DNA of 6,550 bases from NCBI GenBank assembly GCA_002352105.1, contig DEHV01000081.1:36325-42874 (forward strand). The letters run 5' to 3'. A model generated the notes under the pieces. The model was not told where the DNA came from and made no database searches. It saw nothing but the letters and a program-made list of their open reading frames with translations. This DNA comes from Chitinophagaceae bacterium UBA2791. GTDB lineage: Bacteria; Bacteroidota; Bacteroidia; Chitinophagales; Chitinophagaceae. Below, one piece after another: positions 1 through 5,198 of this stretch. Within the stretch, counting starts at the first letter, position 1. Every line of letters starts with the position of its first letter. The translations under genes were made by a program, and so were the position numbers.

Positions 1-4
1 GCAT

Positions 5-27
5 AGAGGCGGCTTATGGCCGTTTCT
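5..27 (+). terminator. Possible weak terminator hairpin at left edge
   Basis: An inverted repeat pairs 5-13 with 19-27 around the loop TTATG, with a GC-rich core (CGGC/GCCG) and two G-U pairs when read on the plus strand. The following sequence is T-rich (TTTG, then ATTTATTT). It would suit the end of a plus-strand gene lying left of the window; read on the minus strand the G-U pairs become mismatches, so it is a poorer terminator for the 33-359 gene. The T-tract is interrupted, hence low confidence. Confidence 0.3.
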
Positions 28-32
28 TTGAT

Positions 33-359
33 TTATTTGAGCGCTTGTCCGATATCTAAACGGTTGAATTTTCCGTCTTTATTTTGATGGAATTTGAAAT
101 ATACTTTAAAAGTTCCCCATTGTCCGGCATAGAAATTTCCATAGATGTCTTTTCCTTCGTTTTCTACTTTGTCAATATCAAGGAATTTTTCTTTCTTGTC
201 GAAAGCATTGTCAAAGAATGATCTGAAATTCAGCGTTCGTCCGTCATCGGTAAAAATGGCATCACTGGTGAAATAAGAATACCAGATATTTTTGTCATTT
301 GCCTGCAATGCTTCAATTGCCTTTCTAATGTTTTCGTTGGTAATTTTTGATAAGTCCAT
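33..359 (-). CDS. Small NTF2/SnoaL-like protein
   Basis: This encodes a 108-residue soluble protein with no signal peptide or membrane segment. It opens with a helix (about residues 6-20, IRKAIEAL) and continues with a pattern (YFTSDAIFTDDGRTLNFRSF, then alternating aromatic beta strands such as WGTFKVYFKF near the end) typical of the cone-shaped NTF2/SnoaL fold. Members of that fold are small enzymes or ligand-binding proteins, so the fold alone gives no reaction. The ATG at 357-359 is the natural start and the stop is TAA. It lies 103 bp downstream of the DoxX-like gene on the same strand and may be co-transcribed with it; no convincing promoter was found between them. The fold call rests on sequence pattern only; the gene itself is likely real. 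Confidence 0.65.
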   Translation of the reverse strand: MDLSKITNENIRKAIEALQANDKNIWYSYFTSDAIFTDDGRTLNFRSFFDNAFDKKEKFLDIDKVENEGKDIYGNFYAGQWGTFKVYFKFHQNKDGKFNRLDIGQALK

Positions 360-462
360 TTTTGCTCGGTTTTTATAATCGTTCTTGTTGGGAATTGGCG
401 TTGTTGGTTTGTCTGCAAACCGTAAAAGTTGCTAAAAGTAATGTCAGAGATAAAATTTTTAT

Positions 463-813
463 TTAATTGGTTTTTAAAGGATGTTGCAAGTAAATAATAG
501 CCAGATTGAGTAACAAAAATGGAATCTCTATGGCAACGCCTCTCAGGTCTTTGTGCAATAATTGCAGACAGATAATCATTAATATTCCTGCTGCCATAAG
601 GAAATTTCCCCAAACGAAAGTTTTAGGAAACAATATCAGAACAGAAGCCAGCAAAGTTACCGCTCCATTGATGCCGACTGCATTTTTACTGAAATTCCAT
701 TTGCCGAACATTTCCAACATTTCGGGCTTTGCAGTGAGCATATTCCAGCCATGTTTCACTCCCATAAACACAGCAAAAAGTATCAAAATTGAGCTGAGTA
801 TTTTTATTATCAT
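463..813 (-). CDS. DoxX-like four-helix membrane protein
   Basis: This encodes a 116-residue integral membrane protein with four hydrophobic segments, at about residues 2-20, 44-62, 66-86 and 92-110. Short polar loops separate them, and the first loop carries a KHGWNML stretch with a nearby MFGKWNF. Size, four-helix layout and the loop pattern match the DoxX-like family of small inner-membrane proteins, some of which are subunits or partners of quinone-linked oxidoreductases; the role here is unknown. The ATG at 811-813 has no obvious Shine-Dalgarno sequence. A good Bacteroidota-type promoter lies about 50 bp upstream. The 33-359 gene follows on the same strand. No truncation is seen. A generic small four-helix membrane protein is the main alternative. 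Confidence 0.75.
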   Translation of the reverse strand: MIIKILSSILILFAVFMGVKHGWNMLTAKPEMLEMFGKWNFSKNAVGINGAVTLLASVLILFPKTFVWGNFLMAAGILMIICLQLLHKDLRGVAIEIPFLLLNLAIIYLQHPLKTN

Positions 814-861
814 CGCTTTAGATTTTAAAGGAAAAGGTAAATAGCCAAGTCATTTACCCTT

Positions 862-889
862 CAAAAATAGCGTTTTGGCCTTACCCAAA
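862..889 (-). promoter_or_regulatory. Candidate promoter of the DoxX-like gene
   Basis: Read on the minus strand, TATTTTTG (862-869) matches the Bacteroidota -7 consensus TAnnTTTG exactly, and TTTG (886-889) lies upstream with a 16-bp spacer, slightly shorter than usual. Transcription would start near 855, giving a leader of about 40 nt before the ATG at 813. The -33 box lies inside repeat copy A and the -7 box just outside its edge, so the promoter straddles the repeat boundary. Confidence 0.4.
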
Positions 890-996
890 GCCTTTATATG
901 CCTTCGGCGTATGGGACATTTTCATTTTTTCGCTTACGAAAGCAAGCTTTCGACGCTACAAAATAAAAATGCCCCTCCAGCTTCATTGGAAAGGCA
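871..996. repeat. Hairpin-rich repeat, copy A (126 bp)
   Basis: This aligns without gaps to 2352-2477 with 6 differences in 126 positions (about 95% identity). It contains four successive inverted repeats: GTTTTGG/CCAAAGC, ATGCC/GGCGT around TTC, CGAAAG/CTTTCG around CAAG, and a 12-bp TGCC...GGCA stem. The last one, read on the minus strand, is followed by TTTTTATTTT (960-969) and would serve as an intrinsic terminator. All six differences fall in or beside stems and mostly leave G-U pairs on one strand. The repeat lies in direct orientation to copies B and C, on the other side of the Fic gene. It has no open frame resembling a protein. Copies are likely elsewhere in the genome, but that cannot be seen here. 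Confidence 0.85.
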
Positions 997-1082
997 CGCG
1001 ACCCCAACGATACAATTTACGAACCATTTTTTGCCGGATTTGAAGCGATTGGCAGCTTTGGCGAGGCATTAAGCGCTAACTA
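997..1082. other. Spacer between repeat copy A and the Fic control region
   Basis: No gene was found in these 86 bp. Together with 814-996 it makes a roughly 350-bp stretch without coding sequence, filled by the DoxX promoter and repeat copy A. The first 30 bases (GACCC, then GAACC about 20 bp later) weakly resemble the tRNA-Arg 3' half that follows repeat copies B and C, but the match is too poor to call a tRNA remnant. A short palindromic AGCGCT lies at 1072-1077. Confidence 0.4.
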
Positions 1083-1169
1083 ATTCGGATATTTGCAGAT
1101 AAATTTTCGGATATTTATATAGCTAATTTAGCTTTTATTCGGATATTTACGGATAAAATTACGAATATT
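1083..1169. promoter_or_regulatory. Two 33-bp direct repeats with CGGATA boxes upstream of the Fic gene
   Basis: Positions 1083-1115 and 1137-1169 match at 28 of 33 positions, offset by 54 bp. Each unit holds three CGGATA-like boxes at relative positions 0, 10 and 22: starting at 1086, 1096 (CAGATA) and 1108, then at 1140, 1150 and 1162 (CGAATA). Spacings close to one and two helical turns put the boxes on roughly one face of the DNA, as in operators bound by oligomeric regulators. The second unit runs into the TTG start codon of the Fic gene. The Fic protein ends in a winged-helix domain, so autoregulation is a reasonable inference. No clean TAnnTTTG promoter was found; GATATTTG at 1088-1095 is a partial match. 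Confidence 0.55.
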
Positions 1170-2214
1170 GAACCTGCAAAACCTTATTATAAGCGAAGAA
1201 ATTCTCAATCTCATTGCCGGATTGGATGAGTTTAAAGGAGCTTGGCGTGCATTGGGAACCTTAGCGCCGGAGCGGTTATCTGCATTACGACGGGTGGCAA
1301 CTATTGAAAGTATTGGATCTTCTACCCGTATAGAAGGAAGCAAGCTCACGGATGCCCAAATTGAGAAATTATTATCCAATTTAAGAATAAAGTCGTTTAA
1401 AACGCGAGACGAACAAGAGGTAGCAGGTTACGCTGAACTCATGGAGCTCATTTTTACAAGCTGGCGGCATATTCCACTTACAGAAAGCTACATCAGGCAA
1501 CTTCACAGAGATTTGCTCCAATATTCGCAAAAGGATGAAAGGCATCGGGGCGAATATAAAAAACTGAATAACCATGTTGAAGCTTTCGATCAGGCAGGAA
1601 AAAGTAAGGGAGTTGTGTTTCAAACCGCAACACCTTTTGAAACGCCTGGGCGGATGGCCGAACTGGTGGAATGGACCAACAAAGCAATTGAAGATCGTAA
1701 GCATCATCCTCTTATTGTTATTGCAGTGTTCACTGTTGTTTTTCTTGAAATACATCCTTTTCAGGATGGTAACGGTCGCTTGTCGCGGGTATTGACAACA
1801 TTACTTTTATTACGTACTAATTACCTGTATGTTCCTTATAGTTCATTAGAAAGCGTCATCGAACAAACTAAAAATGCCTATTATCTGGCTTTAAGAAAAA
1901 CACAAGCGACAATCCGTACTAATAATCCTGATTGGCAACCCTGGATTGTATATTTTCTTAAAGCCCTGCAACAGCAAAAACAGCGGCTTGAAATTAAAGT
2001 TTCAAAAGAGAAGCTTATGCGGGAGAAGTTGTCGGAATTATCGCTGCAAATCCTGGAATTAGTGAAAGAACACGGACGGGTAAATATAAATGAGGTTACT
2101 GCTGCAACTGAAGCAAATAAGAATACGGTGAAGAAGCATGTTCAGCAGTTGGTAATTAATAATTACCTAATGAAACAAGGACGAGGTAAAAGCACATGGT
2201 ATACCCTGAAATGA
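1168..2214 (+). CDS. Fic family AMP-transferase with C-terminal winged helix
   Basis: This encodes a 348-residue cytoplasmic protein. Known Fic enzymes transfer AMP (less often other groups) from nucleotide triphosphates to hydroxyl groups of target proteins. The complete catalytic motif is at residues 196-207 (HPFQDGNGRLSR), with the key His196, Asp200 and Arg204. An inhibitory [S/T]xxxE[G/N] motif is at residues 52-57 (STRIEG), so it is a class II Fic protein with its own N-terminal brake; Glu56 would block productive ATP binding. Residues about 285-348 form a winged helix-turn-helix (RVNINEVTAATEANKNTVKKHVQQL). The best start is TTG at 1168: the upstream frame is open only back to 1132 with no ATG, and the first in-frame ATG (residue 92) would remove the inhibitory motif. 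The gene stands alone, with no antitoxin-like partner. The target is unknown. It lies between direct repeats and is more AT-rich than the genes to its right, which suggests acquisition. Confidence 0.93.
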   Translation: MNLQNLIISEEILNLIAGLDEFKGAWRALGTLAPERLSALRRVATIESIGSSTRIEGSKLTDAQIEKLLSNLRIKSFKTRDEQEVAGYAELMELIFTSWRHIPLTESYIRQLHRDLLQYSQKDERHRGEYKKLNNHVEAFDQAGKSKGVVFQTATPFETPGRMAELVEWTNKAIEDRKHHPLIVIAVFTVVFLEIHPFQDGNGRLSRVLTTLLLLRTNYLYVPYSSLESVIEQTKNAYYLALRKTQATIRTNNPDWQPWIVYFLKALQQQKQRLEIKVSKEKLMREKLSELSLQILELVKEHGRVNINEVTAATEANKNTVKKHVQQLVINNYLMKQGRGKSTWYTLK

Positions 2215-2244
2215 TAAAGTCATTTCAATGTTGCCCATCTATAA

Positions 2245-2335
2245 TTTTTCGCTTACGAAAGCAAGCTTTCGACGCTACAAAATAAAAATGCCCTTCCAAC
2301 TTCGTTGGAAAGGCATTTGTGACCCTGTCAGGATT
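2245..2335. repeat. Hairpin repeat, copy B (5'-truncated, 91 bp) with tRNA-Arg 3' fragment
   Basis: This is identical at all 91 positions to 2407-2497. It lacks the first 55 or so bases of the full repeat seen in copies A and C, but keeps the CGAAAG/CTTTCG hairpin, the terminator hairpin (2289-2315, with the minus-strand T-tract at 2279-2288) and the last 16 nt of tRNA-Arg (2320-2335). It starts 30 bp after the Fic stop codon. The tRNA fragment covers only the acceptor 3' strand and part of the T arm, so it is not a functional tRNA. The hairpin could also help end Fic transcripts, although only TTT follows it on the plus strand. Confidence 0.9.
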
Positions 2336-2351
2336 ATTAGCATGATCCTCT

Positions 2352-2497
2352 CGCTTTGGCCTTACCCAAAGCCTTTACACGCCTTCGGCGTATGGGACAT
2401 TTTCATTTTTTCGCTTACGAAAGCAAGCTTTCGACGCTACAAAATAAAAATGCCCTTCCAACTTCGTTGGAAAGGCATTTGTGACCCTGTCAGGATT
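2352..2497. repeat. Hairpin-rich repeat, copy C, running into tRNA-Arg
   Basis: The core (2352-2477) is the full 126-bp unit shared with copy A. From 2407 to 2497 it is identical to copy B, including the last 16 nt of the tRNA-Arg gene. Its stems are GCTTTGG/CCAAAGC, ACGCC/GGCGT, CGAAAG/CTTTCG and the 12-bp terminator stem. As this copy adjoins an intact tRNA with its own promoter and terminator, it is probably the original arrangement, with B a secondary duplicate. The 16 bp between B and C (2336-2351) hold nothing recognisable. Confidence 0.88.
2441..2477 (-). terminator. Intrinsic terminator of tRNA-Arg
   Basis: On the minus strand, a 12-bp stem with one G-U pair (2451-2477, loop GAA) is followed directly by TTTTTATTTT (2450-2441), a textbook rho-independent terminator. 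It begins 4 nt after the tRNA discriminator base, so the primary transcript would have a very short 3' trailer. The same structure is present in copy B, and in copy A with one mismatch and two extra G-U changes. Confidence 0.8.
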
Positions 2498-2555
2498 CAA
2501 ACCTGAAACCTTTTGATCCGTAGTCAAATGCTCTATTCAATTGAGCTACAGGGCC
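2482..2555 (-). tRNA. tRNA-Arg (anticodon ACG)
   Basis: A 74-nt cloverleaf folds completely on the minus strand. The acceptor stem is GGCCCTG/CAGGGTC (7 bp, one G-U), followed by TA at 8-9. The D arm is GCTC/GAGC with a 9-nt loop. The anticodon arm is TTTGA/TCAAA with loop CTACGGA, giving anticodon ACG (wobble A expected to become inosine, reading CGU, CGC and CGA). The variable loop has 5 nt. The T arm is TCAGG/CCTGA with loop TTTGAAT, and the discriminator base is A. The 3' CCA is not encoded. A promoter lies just upstream and a terminator just downstream. It follows nagB by 72 bp on the same strand, so read-through from nagB is also possible. Its last 16 nt are duplicated at 2320-2335. Confidence 0.96.
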
Positions 2556-2576
2556 TGTTGTACTGAATTCGGGTGG

Positions 2577-2608
2577 CAAAAATAACCCAAACCTATTGAT
2601 CTACCAAG
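2577..2608 (-). promoter_or_regulatory. Promoter of tRNA-Arg
   Basis: On the minus strand, CTTG (2605-2608) and TATTTTTG (2577-2584) are separated by 20 bp, close to the Bacteroidota consensus TTTG-N(about 19)-TAnnTTTG, with an exact -7 box. Transcription would begin near 2570, about 14 nt ahead of the mature tRNA 5' end at 2555. The promoter lies in the 72-bp gap after the nagB stop codon. Confidence 0.6.
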
Positions 2609-2627
2609 ATATTTGCGCGAAAAGAAA

Positions 2628-4535
2628 TCAAAAATGATACCGTACAAATGCTTCCATAGCGGCATATTTGGTGAGTCCTAACTGGGCGTACAGGTTCGCG
2701 GTATTGCTGTTCCTGTCTTCGGCGCGCTGCCAGAATTCGCGGGTATCCGACCCTTGGAAGGGCACCATGTCTTTCTGCGACTGGTGAATAAATATGCCAT
2801 ATCTTTTTTTCCTTACCTGGTCGGGGCTCATGGGAATGGCCATCTCTATTTCGCTGATATCCCATTCCTGCCAGGCGCCCTTGTACAGCCATACCCAGCA
2901 ATCGGAGAGCCAGTCATCGCCCGCCTCTTTGATCCGTTTCAGGGATTCAAAAATAATTTCCAGGCAAACCTTATGCGTTCCATGAGGGTCGGCCAGGTCG
3001 CCGGCGCAGAACACCTGCTGCGGCTTCAGCTTCCGGAGCAGGTCTACGGTCAGCCTGATGTCTTCTTCTCCCATCGGCTTTTTTTCGATGGCGCCTGTTT
3101 CATAAAAAGGAAGATTCATGAAATGGCTATTTCCTTCGGGAATGCCCACATAATTACAGGTCGCTTTTGCCTCGCAGCGACGGATCAACCCCTTTATGGC
3201 GCGAATCTCGTCGGTATCCATCTGGTTGGATGCTTTCTGTTTCAGGTAGGCTTTTGCCTTATCGAGGATCTCGGTGGACTTACTGCTGTCTATCCCAAAC
3301 ATGTTCTCGAATCCTACCGCAAAATCCAGGAACCGGGTGACAAACTCGTCTGTGACGGCAATATTCCCCGAGGTCTGGTAGGCAACATGCACATCATGAC
3401 CCTGGTCGTGCAGCCGTTGAAAGGTTCCCCCCATGGAAATGATATCGTCGTCGGGATGTGGCGAGAAGATAATGCTTCTTTTGGGATAGGGGACAGATCG
3501 TTCGGGATGATTGGGCAGGTTGACATTGGGTTTTCCGCCGGGCCAGCCGGTAATGGAATCCCGGAGCATATAATACACTTCCAGGTTGATCTCGTAGGCA
3601 TCGCCTTTTTCGACCAACAGGTCGCCGATGCCGTTATCCTTATAGTCGCTATTGGTCAGGCTTAGTACCGGTTTCTGGATCTTAAGGGCCGTGTTGACAA
3701 CGGCTTTTTTGATCATCTTAGGCGTCCATTCGCATTCCCCGGTGAGCCAGGGCGATTTGAATCGGGTCAGTTCGGAGGATGCGGTTTCATCCACGACAAA
3801 CACGCAGTCGTTGTGCTGCTGCAGTATTGAGGCAGGAATATGCTCGGTAACATGACCTTCCACCGCCTGCTGTACCACCGGCGCCTTTCCCTGTCCCCAG
3901 GCCATCAGGATGATCTTCCTGGCCCTGGATATATTGCTGATCCCTAAAGTGATGGCCAGCCTGGGCACCTGCGAGATATTGGCAAACTCATAGGCATTGG
4001 CGATACGGGTCGAATTGTCCAGGGCTACCAGGCGCGCTCCCGAATTAATGCTCGACCCGGGTTCGTTGAAGCCGATATGGCCGTTATTGCCGATACCTAG
4101 TATTTGTAGGTCTATTCCCCCGGCTTCTTCGATCTTCTTTTCATAGTCGGCGCAGTATGCTTTTATATTGTCCTTAGGCGTTTCCCCGTTCGGCACATGG
4201 GTGTTCGCAGGATCTATATCAATATGATCAAACAGGTTCGTTTTCATAAAACGATTATAGCTTTGAAATGCATCCTTGTCCATCGGATAATATTCATCCA
4301 GGTTAAAAGTGACGACATTTTTAAAGCTTAATCCTTCCTGCTTGTGCAGTCTGATCAATTCGGCATACAACGATTTGGGCGTGTTTCCGGTGGCCAGACC
4401 CAGGACGCAGGGCTTGTTGTTTTTCTGTTTTTCCCTTATCAATGAGGCAATTTCATTGGCCACATAAAGGGAACCTTCTTTGAGATCGGAGAATATTTTT
4501 ACAGGAATCTTTTCAAATGAATCAACCATGGACAT
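2628..4535 (-). CDS. nagB: Glucosamine-6-phosphate deaminase fused to PIG-L-type deacetylase domain
   Basis: This encodes about 635 residues in two domains. Residues 15-275 form a NagB/SIS-fold deaminase, which converts glucosamine 6-phosphate to fructose 6-phosphate and ammonia: the phosphate loop LGLATGNTP is at 45-53, FNLDEY at 77-82 (catalytic Asp80), and GIGNNGHIGFNEPGS at 147-161 (His153, Glu158). The E. coli Asp141 position is Asn151 here, as in the NGH version of B. subtilis-type NagB. Residues about 350-620 form a PIG-L/LmbE-like zinc-dependent N-deacetylase domain with HPDDD (360-364) and PHGTH (517-521) as metal ligands. The fusion suggests coupled deacetylation and deamination of amino sugars, but its substrate is not established. 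The frame opens at 4580, but the ATG at 4535 (or 4529) fits better, because homology-like sequence (FEKIPVKIF) begins just after it. A partial -7 box (TATTTTCG, 4569-4576) lies upstream. Confidence 0.93.
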   Translation of the reverse strand: MSMVDSFEKIPVKIFSDLKEGSLYVANEIASLIREKQKNNKPCVLGLATGNTPKSLYAELIRLHKQEGLSFKNVVTFNLDEYYPMDKDAFQSYNRFMKTNLFDHIDIDPANTHVPNGETPKDNIKAYCADYEKKIEEAGGIDLQILGIGNNGHIGFNEPGSSINSGARLVALDNSTRIANAYEFANISQVPRLAITLGISNISRARKIILMAWGQGKAPVVQQAVEGHVTEHIPASILQQHNDCVFVVDETASSELTRFKSPWLTGECEWTPKMIKKAVVNTALKIQKPVLSLTNSDYKDNGIGDLLVEKGDAYEINLEVYYMLRDSITGWPGGKPNVNLPNHPERSVPYPKRSIIFSPHPDDDIISMGGTFQRLHDQGHDVHVAYQTSGNIAVTDEFVTRFLDFAVGFENMFGIDSSKSTEILDKAKAYLKQKASNQMDTDEIRAIKGLIRRCEAKATCNYVGIPEGNSHFMNLPFYETGAIEKKPMGEEDIRLTVDLLRKLKPQQVFCAGDLADPHGTHKVCLEIIFESLKRIKEAGDDWLSDCWVWLYKGAWQEWDISEIEMAIPMSPDQVRKKRYGIFIHQSQKDMVPFQGSDTREFWQRAEDRNSNTANLYAQLGLTKYAAMEAFVRYHF

Positions 4536-4687
4536 GCTGTAGGTATTTAAATGTGCTGTAGATCGTAGCGAAAATACCATCTATTTTTAATATGAATGGC
4601 GCTTGCTTACGAGAATCCCTTAATCTTACGTTTTTTACCGGTATTTTTAGGACGGAAAGCTGGTTAAGCTTCATAAAACCCTGGCCG
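4536..4687. other. Divergent intergenic region between nagB and the NTF2-like gene
   Basis: These 152 bp separate the chosen starts of two divergent genes and must hold both promoters. For nagB, TATTTTCG on the minus strand (4569-4576) fits 7 of 8 -7 positions but has no good -33 box. For the plus-strand pair, TATTTTTA (4642-4649) is a 7 of 8 match placed about 40 bp before the ATG. The frames of both neighbours stay open part of the way through, so starts inside this region cannot be excluded. No operator-like palindrome was seen. Confidence 0.4.
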
Positions 4688-5182
4688 ATGAATGCACATG
4701 AGCAATTGATTGCAGATTTTTATACCGCTTTTCAAAAGCGGGACGGCGAAGCCATGGCGGATTGCTACCATGACGAAGTTTTCTTTTATGACCCGGTATT
4801 TCAGGATCTGCAGGGCGCGCGCGCAAAATCCATGTGGAAGATGTTATGCCGCAACGTCCGGGAATTGTCTATCGAATTCGGGGAAATAAGCGCGCCGGAT
4901 GAGTATGGCTCCTGCGCATGGACGGCCGTTTACCGGTTCCCGGGAACGGGAAGAAGGGTAACGAATAAGGTGAAGGCAAGATTCAAGTTCCAGGACGGAA
5001 AGATCATAGAGCATATGGATGATTTTGACATCTGGAACTGGAGCGCCCAGGCAATGGGTATTAAAGGGCTTTTGCTGGGCTGGACCTCGGCAATGAAGAA
5101 TAAGATACGGGGCAACGCCCGGAAAGGCCTGGATTTATATATTAAGAGAAACCCTCCTGATAAGAAGGAGCCGAATGGATGA
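4688..5182 (+). CDS. NTF2-like (SnoaL/ketosteroid isomerase-like) family protein
   Basis: This encodes a 164-residue soluble protein of the NTF2-like fold. Residues 3-25 form the opening helices (EQLIADFYTAFQKRDGEAM). They are followed by CYHDEVFFYDPVF (26-38), the family's usual strand after the helix, then beta strands rich in aromatic residues (AWTAVYRF, KARFKF). HMDDFDIWNWSAQAMG (109-124) is a C-terminal signature of this subgroup. The frame is open from ATG 4592, but the 32 residues before 4688 do not resemble the family, and MNAHEQLIADFY is the expected N-terminus. The last 35 residues are basic and lie beyond the usual fold. It ends 16 bp before the VOC gene, so the two are probably one transcript. 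The substrate, if any, is unknown. Confidence 0.85.
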   Translation: MNAHEQLIADFYTAFQKRDGEAMADCYHDEVFFYDPVFQDLQGARAKSMWKMLCRNVRELSIEFGEISAPDEYGSCAWTAVYRFPGTGRRVTNKVKARFKFQDGKIIEHMDDFDIWNWSAQAMGIKGLLLGWTSAMKNKIRGNARKGLDLYIKRNPPDKKEPNG

Positions 5183-5198
5183 TTTAAAATAATTTACC

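Noticed and set aside
406..421. Inverted repeat GGTTTG/CAAACC between the DoxX-like gene and the 33-359 gene
   Set aside because: It is a 6-bp stem without a T-tract on either strand, too weak to call a terminator or regulatory site.
875..1072. Open frame of 65 codons on the plus strand through repeat copy A
   Set aside because: It is made of hairpin repeat sequence, has no protein-like pattern or start signal, and a similar frame recurs in copies B and C purely because the DNA repeats.
1168..2214. Fic gene as the toxin of a Fic/antitoxin pair
   Set aside because: The inhibitory motif is inside the same chain (class II), and no small partner gene lies next to it.
871..2497. CRISPR-like or iteron array formed by the repeats
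   Set aside because: There are only three copies at irregular distances, with a gene between two of them and no short unique spacers; no cas or rep genes are present.
2228..2506. Open frame of 92 codons on the plus strand spanning copies B and C, with an internal duplicated peptide
   Set aside because: The apparent peptide repeat is the translated 91-bp DNA duplication, and the frame runs antisense into the tRNA gene.
2754..3665. Long plus-strand frame (303 codons) opposite nagB
   Set aside because: The minus strand encodes a complete two-domain enzyme with all motifs; the plus-strand product has no recognisable domain and is explained by codon use of nagB.
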